Of a stretch of DNA of 64,000 bases, positions 45,465 to 58,316 are shown one piece after another. The translations under genes were made by a program, and so were the position numbers. Position 1 is the first letter of the stretch. Every line of letters starts with the position of its first letter. The stretch comes from Aspidiotus rigidus (Eukaryota; Arthropoda; Insecta; Hemiptera; Diaspididae): the NCBI GenBank assembly GCA_035079385.1, contig JAVHKY010000026.1:682001-746000 (forward strand), read 5' to 3'. The notes beneath the pieces are model-generated. The model saw only the letters and a list, made by a program, of their open reading frames with translations. It searched no databases and was not told the DNA's origin.

Positions 45465-46306
45465 ATTAATAAATCAACAAATAAATTTTATTTTCATGAA
45501 TGAATTGTTTAAAAAAATTAATTTTATTTATAGTGTAATTATTTTCATTATTGATATTCCTATAATTACATGAGTTATATGAGATAATTTTATTAAATAA
45601 AAAATTGAAAAATAAATTTAATTTGTTACATTAAATTGAAAATATCGAATCTACCTAATTTTGGAGCAATTTGAAGACAATAAAATTGAAAGGTGAATGA
45701 ATTAATTTTAATCATTATTAAATAAGTTTATCAATATACTTATTTATTTATTTAATTTTAATAATACATAAATTCACTGAAAATTGATATAAACATCTTA
45801 ATATTTTTTGTGAATCATATATTATACTTATGAAAAAAAATATTCCAAATGCAACAAATATAAAATAATGATGAATATAAAAATACAAAAAAGATATTAT
45901 AAGTTCTATTATTAAATTATTACTTTTTTATTTAATTATGTCAATATTTTTTTTTTTTTAGAAATAATATGAAAATTTTTATAAATAGATCTTCGTAATA
46001 ATTATGAATAGAAATTAAGATAAAAATTATTGATATAATATTTCTATTTAAGTAATAAAATATTCAACCATAATCTAAATTATGATAAATCATACATGAA
46101 TTTTGAAATATATCAATCATTTGAATAATTATTATTTAAAAAATTTTTTATCGTATAGTATTTGTTCAAGTTATTTAAATTGAATTTATAAAATTCATCT
46201 ACTAAAATTTGTTGAAATGATTGTTACAAAATAACAATTTATAATTATTTTTATTTTAATTTAATGTAAGAAATTATTAAAAATAATAATTCAAATAAAC
46301 TCAAAA
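45465..46306 (+). repeat. AT-rich ~840-bp unit, copy 1
   Basis: This is extremely AT-rich sequence in sharp contrast to both flanks. It starts 'attaataaatcaacaaat' and contains 'cctataattacatgagtta'. A second copy follows immediately. There is no open frame of 60 codons or more. Not recognised. Confidence 0.9.
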
Positions 46307-47143
46307 ATTAATAAATCAACAAATAAATATTATTTTCATGAATGAATTGTTTACAAAAATTAATTTTATTTATAGTGTAATTATTATGATTGATATTCCT
46401 ATAATTACATGAGTTATATGAGATAATTTTATTAAATAAAAAATTGAAAAGTAAATTTAATTTGTTACATTAAATTGAAAATACCGAATCTACCCAATTG
46501 TGGAGCAATTTGAAGACAATAAAATTGAAAGATAAATAGAATAATTTCAATCATTATTAAATAAGTTTATCAATATACTTATTTATTTATTTATTTAATT
46601 TTAATAATACATAAATTCACTGAAAATTGATATAAACATCTTAATATTTTTTGTGAATCATATATACTTATGAAAAAAAATATTCCAAATGCAACAAATA
46701 TAAAATAATGATGAATATAAAAATACAAAAAAGATATTATAAGTTCTATTATTAAATCATTACTTTTTTATTTAATTATGTCAATAATTTTTTTTTTAGA
46801 AATAATATGAAATTTTTATAAATAGATCTTCGTAATAATTATGAATAGAAATTAAAATAAAAATTATTGATATAATATTTCTATTTAAGTAATAAAATAT
46901 TCAACCATAATCTAAATTATGATAAATCATACATGAATTTTGAAATATATCAATCATTTGAATAATTATTATTCAAAAAATTTTTTATTGTATAATATTT
47001 GTTCAAGTTATTTAAATTGAATTTATAAAATTTATCTACTAAAATTTGTTGAAATGATTGTTACAAAATAACAATTTATAATTATTTTTATTTTAATTTA
47101 ATGTAAGAAATTATAAAAAATAATAATTCAAATAAACTCAAAG
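46307..47143 (+). repeat. AT-rich ~840-bp unit, copy 2
   Basis: Head-to-tail duplicate of the preceding unit, differing by scattered substitutions and small indels. It ends with 'aattcaaataaactcaaa', exactly as the first copy does before the second begins. The clear-cut edges point to tandem duplication of a discrete segment. Confidence 0.9.
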
Positions 47144-47149
47144 AGGTGC

Positions 47150-47320
47150 CTCCCCCAAGAGAGTACAGAACATCAGGAGACATTGTTAAAAATACTAAGA
47201 AAATTAAATTACCCAATGGCTGATGAGTGACGCTGAGAAGATGTGAATATAAGAGCTACACCTATTGGTGGACCGAGGAGTTGGAAATATAAAGACTAGG
47301 CGAAGTTTTATCAACAAAGA
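47150..47320 (+). pseudogene. Possible LINE linker relic
   Basis: A short frame reads SYTYWWTEELEI, similar to the YWWTEEL block between the endonuclease and RT of R1-like elements. A stop follows directly. Upstream sequence is basic but unalignable by eye. Confidence 0.4.
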
Positions 47321-49814
47321 TCGACTTTGGAAATTGTCTGTGGAAATTTGTCTCTATCTGCTTCTCCGTTCCTAATGCCATATAATACAATGATGAAGAA
47401 TCCAGGAAATAAAAGCAGAGGCTCCCTTCAGAGAATTAAAAAACCTGATGGACCATTGGAAAGTGAATGCTTTTATCGAAATGGTTGCAACAGAAGTACG
47501 TCAGACTGAACAAAATGACGTGCAAGATATTAGTAAAGAGTGAAAAACATTGTGCGTGAGCAAGACAATTGTTCAGCACCTGTGTTGATGGGATTAACCA
47601 CAAGACAATGAAAATCCCGTATATTATTCACCCAAATCTGCTCGCCGTTCTGATATGAATGAACGTCTGAGGAGGTGGAACAAAAGTGGGCTTCATTGGT
47701 CCGAGCACCAAAGAATGATGGGGTTAAAATCGAAGCTGACTTGTACCGGCTCTACCAACATTCGGACGCAGAACCAGATACATCAAGAAGTCAGGAGAGA
47801 AGAGAAAATTACGGAGGGTAACTTCGGCTCGCATTTGGCTTATGGCAGCCCTGACCAGCAGCGAAGCATAGTCTATTTTAAATGAATACGCTGCGTATGA
47901 AATTTTGTGCAGATGGAAACGGTCCTGTATATACGAATTAGGTATAGTAGCAAAAATGAGCTTCCTATTAGGAAAATCAAAATTTTCAATGCGTTTTGAA
48001 TCTTTTCGAATGGGATGCAAGTGGAGCACATAAACACATACGCGTACGAATTGTTCCTAGTTCCAAAAGTACATTCGCAAGTTGCTTTTATTTGTACGTG
48101 CCTATTTCGCGTTCATTCTATCGTTAATGAATCAGACAAGCCTCTTTGATTAGCCTTTACAATGTGCACCGTATAAATACGAGTAAGCCGGGTTATCATT
48201 TACATTCTGGTTTGATGACATTGCATCGTCTCTCCAGCCTTTAGCGCTAACTCTACGGTATATATATACGAATCAATTTACCAACGCGTTGATGTTAAAT
48301 TGACGCTTTAGGACTGGAAAACTAATTGCGCGAGAAGAGAACAACGAGCTGCCTTTTTGTCCACGGAGTGGTTGAAAATTAACGAGAACGAATGTCGTGC
48401 ATTTTCGACAAAATTCAGCGCCTATGCCCGCCGTTCGGCGCGTCTGAGTACACACCTTCCTGAGTATAATCTGGTGTAGTAAAAATTGATTTATAGTTCC
48501 CGTAAGAAAAGAGTGCGTGCATTCGGACAACCACCAGGTACCATCGGAAATTTTGATTTATGTCCCTCTCGAGAATATAAAATCACGGTGTCTATGCGAG
48601 ACCGCCGAAAATGAGTTAATATTCGCACTCGCTCTTCGCGCAACGACGATTATACGCCAAGTAAATAACTCGACGAGAGTATTCAACGTCTAGAGTATTG
48701 CCCCCGCCCTGTCCCTCCGTCATCCCTTGTTTCAATAATAACGTTTCGAATCTTGTAATACCGCTGTCAACGAGAAGGAAACGAGACTTCATTGAATGTA
48801 ATAAAGAAAAACGGATTTTTCTGAACGAGAAAAACGAAACGGAAAAAACAATATAATTTCTCGTTCAATCATGCGAAATTGTTGATAATAAAATTTGCAT
48901 TCAATGAAGCGGTCCGCGGACTCCGCGTGCTAACGGTAAGCAATTACACCGGCGTATCCTCATTCCCCAATTCACAACCTACGAACAATTCATGGGAAAC
49001 GACCAACTGGCTTCGAAGATATAATCACGTTACAAGCCTGAGAATGGTCGTGTATAGCAATGCGATGATGGTTTTCTTCTTCTGCCCTTCGTACATTCAT
49101 TTCAGTATACGCGACACACACACACAAAAAAAAAAAAGAAAAAAACAGAAATATAAAACGATGCTAAGTGCGAGGAGACGAAAGTACCGAATTTAATTTC
49201 CTCCAATACGAATCCTCTTCCTCCTCCCCCTTCATCCGCATACGTGTACATATATTCGATGAAAAAATAAATAAAATAAACGGCCAGACATTTTTTGGGT
49301 CACCCGGTGGCGAAGAGAGATGAAATTTTTTTTATCTCTTCCTTCTTTCGGGTTCGTCCTAGAACATTAGAGAACAATCGAAACGACGACGACGACAAAA
49401 AAAAAAAAAAGTCCACACAAATAAAAATCTATAAAATTTTCACGTACTCGTCTTTCGTAACGAAGCGCAAAACGACGCTTGTACGCTGAATTAAAATTAT
49501 TTACTTAATAGAGCGGCTACGAGCGTTTCCCCAATCCTAGGGATGTTGTGTTCCTGAATTGTTTAGATAAACTTGTTCTCGCTTCAAAAGGTTTTTCGTA
49601 CATTATTATTTCTACTGATGTTAGTCTGCTCTTGTTGACCAAACCCACTCCGCTGCGGTTGTACAACACAGTTGTCGGTCGCTCGAACGGCACCGATACG
49701 CTGGGTGTGGTCGAGTTAAGGGTTTCTGGGAAGCTCAAAGCCTAAAAATTGGTCTGTTTTATGATTGAATGTGGAATCGTTTTGGACGATGTACGTGTAT
49801 TCGTGAGTTTCAAT
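47321..49814. other. No confident gene
   Basis: Between 47320 and 47890 frames on the plus strand are moderately coding-like and basic, perhaps a decayed mobile-element protein. From 47900 onward the sequence is CpG-rich unique DNA with no element signal. A (CA)n/A-run stretch lies near 49113-49136 and a (GAC)n/A-run near 49383-49411. Confidence 0.4.
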
Positions 49815-50009
49815 GAAAGTAGGTACTGGTAAAACGGGTATGCTACAGATTCATCTCAAATTCGAGTTCAATTTCTCTCGTAAAAATAAATGAACCGATT
49901 GCAGGACTGAGTGAGAGATTTTAATTCGCAAGTTGAATCAGGAGCATGTGGGTCGTGCGTTCCGACAAAATCATCACCAACTAGTGAGCAGTGAATGTAT
50001 CAGTAAAAC
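49815..50009 (+). repeat. 195-bp dispersed repeat, copy 1
   Basis: Begins GAAAGTAGGTACTGGTAAAA and ends CAGTAAAAC. Nearly identical to 50691-50885, with about five differences. No terminal inverted repeat was seen. Confidence 0.88.
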
Positions 50010-50249
50010 AGCACAGTGGAACTGAAATGAGCCGATCAAATCACATTTTCATAAGTTGTTTATGTAACAACTTTTCAGGGCTGTTATATAGTCGAAAAGT
50101 CTTCCTATCTGCAGGAGTATCTAAAGTAAGCAGATAAGCTTTGAAAAATAATTACAAAATACATATTCTCCCCATCTAAGGCTTCCCATGAGGGGGAAGA
50201 GGAGGCTCAGACATCAAGTTGTCTGACATCTGAAGAATATATCCAAGTA

Positions 50250-51290
50250 TCAGACTTGTAAACTGAAAGAGATCCAATATCTAATAGTTATCCAAAGAAA
50301 ATGAAAGCAACCCAAATATTTCTGAAGGCAAAACAGAACTTGTTGGTTTTAAACGCTGATAAATGAAATACTGTCGTCTTCGTGGGAAGAGAGGAATGTC
50401 GTGAGAAAACTCCATGTCAGAGGATGCCACAAGTTACACACTTCCAGAGTTCGTAAATTAGATCCAACCTCTACAGAAGAGGATCAACAAGTTTGTCCAA
50501 GAATTCTATGAAAGAGGCTACCTATTTGATCTGAATGAGAAAAATATTCTTTAGCCCCGCCCAATATTCAAAGAAGTGGTGTTTCACTACGTTCGATTGT
50601 TTCAATAATAGAATCGACATCTTATACCCTGCCCAAATTCATGGCATAGATCCTAACTGTCTTGAGTGATGACTTCGACTCATCTGAGCGAAAAGTAGGT
50701 ACTGGTAAAATGAGTAGGCTACAGATTCATCTCAAATTCGAGTTCAATTTCTCTCGTAAAAATAAATGAACCGATTGCAGGACTGAGTGAGAGATTTTAA
50801 TTCGCAAGTTGAATCAGGAGGATGTGGGTCGTGCGTTCCGACAAAATTATCACCAACTAGTGAGCAGTGAATGTATCAGTAAAACCTATTCGACTGGAAA
50901 AGGTATATATCATAATTTCTTTCGATACTCTGTCTCTGTTTACTGCAATTCCTGAGGATTTGGCGGTTTAGGTGATGGAGAAGAAATGAAATGTGCTCTT
51001 AGGTGTAAGTAAGGTACTTAACGACGATATGTTTTCCGATATTTCAAGGCTGTGCATGTGTAACGGGGAATCATAAATTACGTGATAGTTGGAGTTGCTA
51101 TGGGGAGCCCTGTTTCCCGCACCGTAGCAGAACTTGTCTTCAACAAATAAATTTGTTCATCTCGTATGATTAAATGCGTGGACGACAGCCTTTCTATCAT
51201 TTAAGACAACATTTTGGACAAACCTCTGGAATTTTTGGAATATTTTTCACTCTAATATCAAATTTGCGAATGTTCAACAATTTCAAGATC
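50250..51290 (+). pseudogene. Penelope-like element relic, split
   Basis: The order of PLE blocks survives through many lesions. LLVLNADK with TVVF lies near 50342-50375. A helical block around NKFVQEFYERGYL is near 50488-50527. IAKFMA-like RT motif remains lie near 50630-50670. VGVAMGSPVSRTVAEL, the RT motif before the catalytic box, is near 51090-51145. A KCVDDSLSII-type box lies near 51175-51205. The 195-bp repeat interrupts the relic between the second and third RT regions. The copy is much older than those at 8-10 kb. Confidence 0.72.
50691..50885 (+). repeat. 195-bp dispersed repeat, copy 2 (inside PLE relic)
   Basis: Nearly identical to 49815-50009. PLE-like coding sequence lies on both sides, so this copy arrived after, or moved with, the PLE. 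Confidence 0.88.
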
Positions 51291-51299
51291 TTCTTAGAA

Positions 51300-52510
51300 A
51301 GATGAGAAAGAATCTCTTGGTAGTGGACTGCTAGGTCATCCAATTATGTTTCGCAGTACAATTTCTAATGCTCTCATATTAGAAATATAGACAGATAGCA
51401 GATAACGAATCTCTCAGTCGTGCACTACTTGATCGCCTACCTTTGTTTGGCAGTACGTTTTCTACTGCTCTTGAAACCTGAATATCTGAAGTTGTCAGAT
51501 GAGCGATAAGATAGAATCTCGCGGTAGTGCACAACTAGTTTGCTCCTTTTGGTAGTGCATTCTTTATTATCATTGGACGTTACAACTGCTAGGTCGACTA
51601 CCTTTGTTTGCATTGCGTTTTCTATTATTCGTATATGAAGTTGGCAGATGAGTGATGATAGAGAATTTGTCAGTAGTGCACAACTGGGCAGTCATTCATG
51701 TATGTATGTACTCTTTCCAAAACCCTAAAGATAGGAATATCAAAAGTTTAGTAGTAGATGAGCGATGGAAGAGAATCTGTAAGTAGTGCACTGCTAGGAT
51801 TATCATCGAAACAGGAGTATCTGAAGTTACCAGATGAATGATGAAAATGATTTTCTCAGTGGCAGGTTAGTCCATATGCTTCTTCCAGAACCTTTGAAAC
51901 AGGAATATCGAAAGTTGATAGATGAGCTATGAAAGAGAATCTCTCAGTAGTGCACGGCTAGGTCGCCAACCCTTGTTTGGTACTGTGTTTCCACTACCCT
52001 CAAAACAGGATTACCTGAAGTTACCAGATGAGCGGTGGAAGAGAATTTCTGAGTAGTGCGCAATTAAGGTGCCCATTCATGTTTGGATGTGCGTTTTCTA
52101 GAACCCTTGAAACAGAATTATTAAAAGTTAGTAGATGAGCGATAAAAGAGTATCTCTTAGTTTTACACGGCCATGTCGCTCAACTATGTTCGGCAGTGCG
52201 TTTTCTGTTACCCTTAAAACGAGAGTGCCTGAAGTTACCAGATTAATGATGAAAGAGATTTCTCAGTAGTGCACTGCCAGGTTTGTCCAATCATGTCCGG
52301 ATGTTTCTTTTCCAAAACCTTTGGAATGGGCTTATCAAAAGTTGGTAATAGAGAATTTCTCAGTAGTGCACAACTAGGCTGCCCATTCACGTTTGGCAGT
52401 AAGTATTCTAGTACCCATGAAACAGAGGCATTAAACGATTGTAGATGAGCGATTATAGAGAATCTCCCAGCAATTGACTGCTAGATTACTTTTTTTGGCA
52501 GTAGTGTACG
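51300..52510 (+). repeat. ~110-bp satellite, about eleven units
   Basis: Each unit has 'agatgagcgatgaaagagaa', 'tctcagtagtgcacaactag', 'catgtttggcagtgcg' and 'acccttgaaacaggaata' in that order. Units are divergent, and some carry deletions. The array starts directly after the PLE relic, so it may have grown from PLE 3' sequence. Confidence 0.85.
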
Positions 52511-52661
52511 TTCTTCAAGTTTTCGATCGGTCAATATAGACTGCAAGGGGCAATCAGAACATCCTCATCTTTCTAAAAATGAAACAAGGGTAGTGTCCCT
52601 CAAATATGAGATTCAGCTCCTTTAGCTCCTTTTTCGAGACTCTATACAGAAGCTACTACAA

Positions 52662-52692
<31 letters not shown>

Positions 52693-55600
52693 AGGTAGCT
52701 TTATCTAGTTAAAATGTTTATGCTGAAGATTCTAGCTCACTTGAACGTTGTGTACATCGGAATGTTGGGATGGTACCACGTTCAATAAGAGTCGAACTGG
52801 TCAAAAACTAGATGCTGAGGTTTGTTCTGTCGATTGGATACCCCTTGCGAAGCTCATCTGCTGAACGCCTTTTTCCAGAAGACGGAGATTCAGCTTTTTC
52901 ACACTGTGGAAAAGGACAAAAATCCCTTGCAGCTCTAGAAAATATTGAATTTATCACACTGAATACCAAGTTCCACTATTCTTATACTTAACAAAATTTT
53001 TCCAATTCCCCTTTCTCTTATTTGGGACTTTTTGAGGCACAATAAAACGGTGTGAGAACAACTTTATGAGTCTCGATCTGAGCGTCAGTTCGTATTAAAT
53101 AATTCGTTCTATGAAGTAAAAATTTTTAGAAGAAGATATCGATTATATGATAACAATTTTATTTAAGATCATCATAGGACGTTAAACCGTGATTCGTGAG
53201 CACGCTCGAGGAGGAAATTGCATAAAGAAAGCAACGAATTCGCACTTTTGATATTAGATCTGGAATATCGGTGTGGGGGGGGGGGGCTGAGCTCACTTAG
53301 AAGGATCATAGCACTGATGAATTATTGAAACTAATCCGTGCAAAGCTTTTTTGTGTGTTGGAGACGGCTTAAGAATTTCCGTCTTCTACCCCGTTTTCCA
53401 CTTGGTATCTATCTTTGAATCAAAATCATTGGAAGTGCATATAAAATTCCTTCCGCCAGATCGATCACACTTTTAAGTGTCATATGCTTCGGATGTGAGA
53501 GGGTCGTAAATTTCAAATCGGTAGCTCCGCAATTGGGATTCCCGGTAGCGATCCAATAGCGCTTCCTCGCCATCGAAGTCAAATCCAGAATACTCGCTCG
53601 GAACGTCAATCACAAATGAGAAAAGGCTTCATCAAATTTGTACCTATACGTATAGATACGAAGTTTTCGCCGTCCCTTTTCCCACGAGATGGTTGGAATT
53701 ATTTCATTCGGTTTCGATACCGAAGACCCAATGGAAAGTCGTCATAGTCAGTTGTAATGCGGGAACTGAAATTGAAAAATTTCCAGTTACCGATAGCATT
53801 GAATAATCAATTACCTTTGCGCCGCGGAATACGCGATACTTGGGCCTATTCGAGGCGAAATTATAACCGTGCTTAACGCGCCTACGAAACTTTTGAAACA
53901 CTAGATGCGAAAACTACTTTCAGAATCGGACCGCGAGACTTCCTCTAGGGGTTTTCCTCGAAATAGGAATTTAACCTTGTCGCACATTTGCTGATCCGAA
54001 AAATTACGATATCTGTCTGTAATAACGGGTATTATAGTTCCAGTATCCGGTCTTGTATTTTGAGAGAACACCGATCTCGTCCTATTCATTTGCAGTATAA
54101 CTTTCTTACGGATCTCGGGCCTCAGTTTGTTCAATTCCCCGAGCCGATACGATGCAAAGCCAAGCCTCATTATATCTTTTGCTTTGAAAAAATCATTTCT
54201 ACGTCATCGAACTTATAAAGGCCGCTTTTAGAACGTCGAATTTATTGAAAGTTACACGGCTCGAGGAAAGGAACTTGTTTTAATGAAAGAAATTTTCAAA
54301 AATGTACCGCGCATAGGAATCGACTTCGAAAGGATCTTAATGCATGAAAAGCTCTAGTCACAGGTGTGGCCTACGTATAAGTATGGCAAACCATCGCGAA
54401 AGGAGAGGTTGAATTTTTCATAAACTTTCGCCCGACCGAAAAACGTTATCGTACGACGGAGAGAAGAGTTGAGGAAATTTTTCCTTGTATATCTTGGGGG
54501 AGTTTTTAGTAAAAATGAGAGTATTTTCGTATTTAAATTTATTTATGCGAACGACGGTGTTTCATTGCGGATATACAGTGTATTCTTCTATCGTTAAGTT
54601 ACTGTATATATCAGAATATTGAGGACGAAATTCTCGTCGTTTAACGTACGTTTCCCGGCGACGAGGGTGGGGCTTGGGAGGGAAGGATGAGAGAGAAATA
54701 GCGCGGGTTGTAAAATATTGTGTATTCGTTTGTAGTTTAATTGTAGCGTTCGGTTTCGGCGTAAAGGATCGGTTATAATACGACCGACAAAAAGAGCAAA
54801 AACGAGTTGTCGTCGAAAGGAAGAGAAAAGTTGCCTCCTTCAAGAGTGTATTCGCAGAAAAAGTGAGCAAAAGCTCGCCGAGAAAACTAAACAACGATTT
54901 ATCTGGATTGCCTCGCGCTAAGTTGTATTGTTTTTTCATTTGTCGTAATGCTTTCGTATACCGTCAAGAAAACGTATATAGTTTTATAACGACTTTTTAT
55001 GTCTTCATGAAAAATATGCTTATTTAGAATCAACGCGGAAAAGTTGGAAAAGCGAGAAGCTCGTGGGAGAGAAATGATAATATACCGGTAACGAGTTATT
55101 ATTTTTAGGCCTGCGAAAATGAAGGTAATTATTAACACCACCGAGAGAAGAAAGAGAAGCGAGTATTAGTTAAAACGAAAGAAAAGAGAGGAAAGTGGTA
55201 GAGAAGAATGAAAATAAGCCGTCTACTATTCAGCTTTCTGAAATACAATTTTAATTACTGTTTTTATTTACGAGAAGTCCAGGTTTTGGAATTTTTGTCG
55301 AAACAGCGAAAAACCTATCTATTTTTCTACTTTTGCGCTTTCCTTTTTTTTTTTTTTTTTCAATTGTTTTTATTGTTTAATGAGCAAAAAATTTCTGCAA
55401 ACGGCTGTGTTTGTAATAAAATGAGAATTTCTATACGTTTGTTTGCCCAAGACAAACACGGAATGAAAAGAATCGTTTTTATTTATTTTTTTTTACAGCA
55501 CTGGCTACTTTTTATCTACAAATTGTACTATAATACAGTGGACAATGGGTCTCTTAAGTAATGTATTATTGATTGATAAAATATAACTGCATCGAGTTAC

Positions 55601-55889
55601 TGGAAAAATTGAATTGCTAGTGGTGTGCGTAATGTATTTCAGAACTTCGTCATCAGTTTCTCTGTCGCCAAAAGCCGCCATTGATTTGAGATTTACTTTG
55701 TGATGAGATTGCAGATGCGGACGTTCTTACGAGAAATATACTCCAAGTAAGAAAATTTTCCAAGCTCATGATGTCTTCATGATTTAAACTTGGAGCACCG
55801 CTCAATTCTTTTGTAGCTCAGAGCTAAATTCTGTACTACACGAGTCGGATCTCGAAATCTACTCCGTTAGTTTGTTACCTCTGTTTCTG
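52511..55889. other. No recognisable gene
   Basis: After a poly-A run near 52660-52684 the sequence is AT-rich and CpG-containing. Frames up to 125 codons occur on the minus strand (54562-54939) and 117 on the plus strand (55208-55561). They are low-complexity or T-rich artefacts. The latter is hydrophobic because of T-runs. Confidence 0.45.
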
Positions 55890-56950
55890 TCTAGTGTTTG
55901 ACCTATCTTTCATTTTCCCGAAGTTGCTTAACAGTCTTTATGATGTACTTTTTTGCCGTTTCGTCCCTCACCTTGAGGAGTACTAGTGTTCCATCTGAGA
56001 ATGAAATGCACTTGAGCAATATTTGGTGGTCTCCTCTGAGGCACCACATGTATTTAGATTTCCGGTGCATTTCTATTCAACCGGTGCAGATATCGGCTGA
56101 AGATTTCGTAGCCACTCAGGCCCTATACAAGCCAGAAACAGCTGCTTGACTGCAGGCGTCAGTTCTTTAGTTCACTTTCTAGTACATATTGCATTTATCC
56201 CATTAGAGAGGTTTTCTTGTGCAGCTCCTCTCTGAGCTTCCTTAATGTGAACCTCTGTGTCGGGCAACCTGTCAGAAGGGTATTCACTGCCAAGGCAATT
56301 TTCTTTTTGTGGCTATACATTATCGCTCTCATTGTTATTTTCAGTTTTGATGGAATATTGCCTCACAATACATTGCACGATAAAGACGTCTCTGGTGGAG
56401 GAGCATTCTTGGGGGGAGCCTTCGTTGGCAACTTTCAAACGGTGGGCAAAGTAAGGTCGCTCCCGGCCGTCCCATCTAGCATAATTTGTCGCATTCCTGC
56501 AGATGTTGGTCATGTTCTAAATAATTTTTCCAGCTTGGTAGTGTGCCGGTCGGTAGAGTGGAATCCAACTCTCAGTTTTGAGTCCAGTCGTACACCAAGA
56601 TGCTTCATCTCTGACACTTATGTGAACTCAAAATTCAAATGGAGGAGAGTATAGTTTGCGCTTCTTGATTCGAAGAGCAGCATCTCTGTCTTTTCTTCAT
56701 TCAAGTGAACACCTACCGTAGATATTAACTTAGTCTTGAGGAATTTAAGTATGTATTCGACCTTCTCATACTAGAGAGTAGGGAATCATCACCTAGTAGG
56801 AAAAGTGTGTCATCTGACCCTTTGATGGACTTACCCTCGAACCATTGATCTGTTCCAAGAATTCCATTTCCTATCATATTTTCTGAATAGAAGCAATTTA
56901 AAATCCACAAAACAAAATACTTGTATCTATTCATGGGGGGCCCTCTTATA
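55890..56950 (-). pseudogene. R1-like LINE relic, RT palm to C-terminus
   Basis: Minus-strand blocks in the correct order are ILNCFY and GSDDTLFLLGDDSLL, a decayed catalytic region near 56790-56830. Next are LNEEKTEMLLFESR, then VSEMKHLGVRLDSKLRV near 56570-56615. A C-terminal piece with TCGASEETTKYC near 56010-56050 is a damaged zinc knuckle. The catalytic box reads SDDT instead of YADDT. Multiple frame changes are needed. The open frame on the plus strand here (56217-56654) is an antisense shadow. Confidence 0.7.
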
Positions 56951-57171
56951 CCAGTTTCATTTTTTTGTGGTTAATTACCGCGTCGGTTCGATTCATTTTT
57001 TTTTTTCATAAATTTCTCATCAAAAGAAATTGTTATTTTACCCAAAATTGGTGCTCACCTGGCTAGCGGCTGTCGTCGACGCGTAGCGACGACGCAACGG
57101 ACGCTAGTATATTATAGTTTGAAAGTCGAAATTTCAACAAGAAACGTTTTTTTTTTTTTTTTTTTTTTTTG

Positions 57172-58020
57172 AAAAAAACGTCCGCCGTACGCCGCCTGGT
57201 TAGAAAAGATCGGAGTTCGAAAATTTTTCAATTTATCTCAGGGTGTCTACCAGTCACGGAAAACCCGGAAAGTCACGATTTTTTAAAGGAGGTTACAAAA
57301 GTCACGGGAAATCACGAATTTTTATTTCAAAAAACTAAAGAAGGGAAGAAGGGAAGAAGAAAGAAACTGGGGGAAAATTCTGGGATAGTTGAATACTTAT
57401 GAATTATAGGAATAGAAATTGAAGCGTTCTTTTTTCTTTTTTTCGATTCTAGTATGTTGAACTCGTCAAAAAGATGTTCTTTAGTTTTAAAAAAAAACCT
57501 TGGGAAGTCACGGGAAAAAAAATTTCAAGGTCACGGAAAGTCACGGATTTGAATTTTTTCAACTTGGTAGACATCCTGCTCTCCTATCATATATAGCTCG
57601 GTGGTCGGTGTATTTAGCTTGAAAGATAGTCCCTTCGCGTAATTAGATATGCAATTTTTCATACACCAATTTACTTCAATGAGCCAGATATGCAACATTT
57701 CAAAACGTCATAAGACTTGGAACATCCTTCGAAAGTATTTCAAGTCCCCCCCCCCCCCCCGTATCATATCATATATAGCTCGGAGATCGGTGTATATAGC
57801 CTGAAAGATAGCCCCTTCAAGTAACTAGATATGTAATGTTTCCAAGGTCCTCTCCTACCATACAAGGCTTGGAGGTCCGAATTTTCCCTTCCTATCGTAT
57901 ATAGCTCAAAGTCCGAGTCTGTGACGTCACAATTTGTTGATGTCATAGGTCAGATTTCTGTCCCTTAGAACAGGTTCCCTCCCACCCCTCGTTCAACCGT
58001 CAAAGAACCCGTAAGTCCAA
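57172..58020 (+). mobile_element. Foldback-like element, partial copy 2
   Basis: It begins, after a long T-run (57147-57170), with ACGTCCGCCGTACG and 'gatcggagttcgaaaattt'. It continues with 'tatagctcggtggtcggtg' and 'gatatgcaacatttc' modules. These match the reverse complement of 41890-42147. Further modules follow, with GTGACGTCA near 57921 and 'caggttccctcccaccc' near 57971. Only one terminus was found. Confidence 0.65.
57239..57578. mobile_element. 340-bp MITE nested in the foldback copy
   Basis: Ends CAGGGTGTCTACCA and, inverted, CAGGATGTCTACCA (one mismatch in 14). The interior repeats GTCACGG and GGAAAGTCACGG near both ends. The ends fit hAT-like elements, but no clean 8-bp duplication could be found. 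Removing it restores continuity of the foldback modules. Confidence 0.7.
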
Positions 58021-58210
58021 CCTTTTAGGGGACTTCGATCAATGTTCCTATGATATTGGACTTCGACCTTTTTTGTTTCGGTTGGATATCATACGGCGCA
58101 TGTAAAATTTATCGAGATAATCTCCCATACGATGGGTTCCTTGTTGAAATCTACGAGTCTGATTGGCGGTTCCCATATCCCGGCATACCCCAGGCTATAC
58201 TAGCTTTAAG

Positions 58211-58316
58211 TTAGGTCTAGTATACGCTATGCTAATACTAGTCTTAGAATAGGTTTAACCTATTTAGGTCTAGTATACGCTATGCTAATACTAGTCTTAG
58301 AATAGGTTTAACCTAT
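58211..58316 (+). repeat. 53-bp tandem duplication
   Basis: Two perfect or near-perfect units start at 58211 and 58264 with 'ttaggtctagtatacgct' and end in 'aggtttaaccta'. The unit is rich in CTAG words, like the 34.4-34.6 kb and 45.2 kb repeats. Confidence 0.88.

Noticed and set aside
45465..47143. Mitochondrial insert
   Set aside because: AT content would fit, but no mitochondrial protein, rRNA or tRNA motif could be recognised, so the origin is left open rather than called.
56217..56654. 145-codon open frame on the plus strand
   Set aside because: The minus strand carries RT motifs in order here, so the plus-strand frame is a shadow of a decayed LINE.
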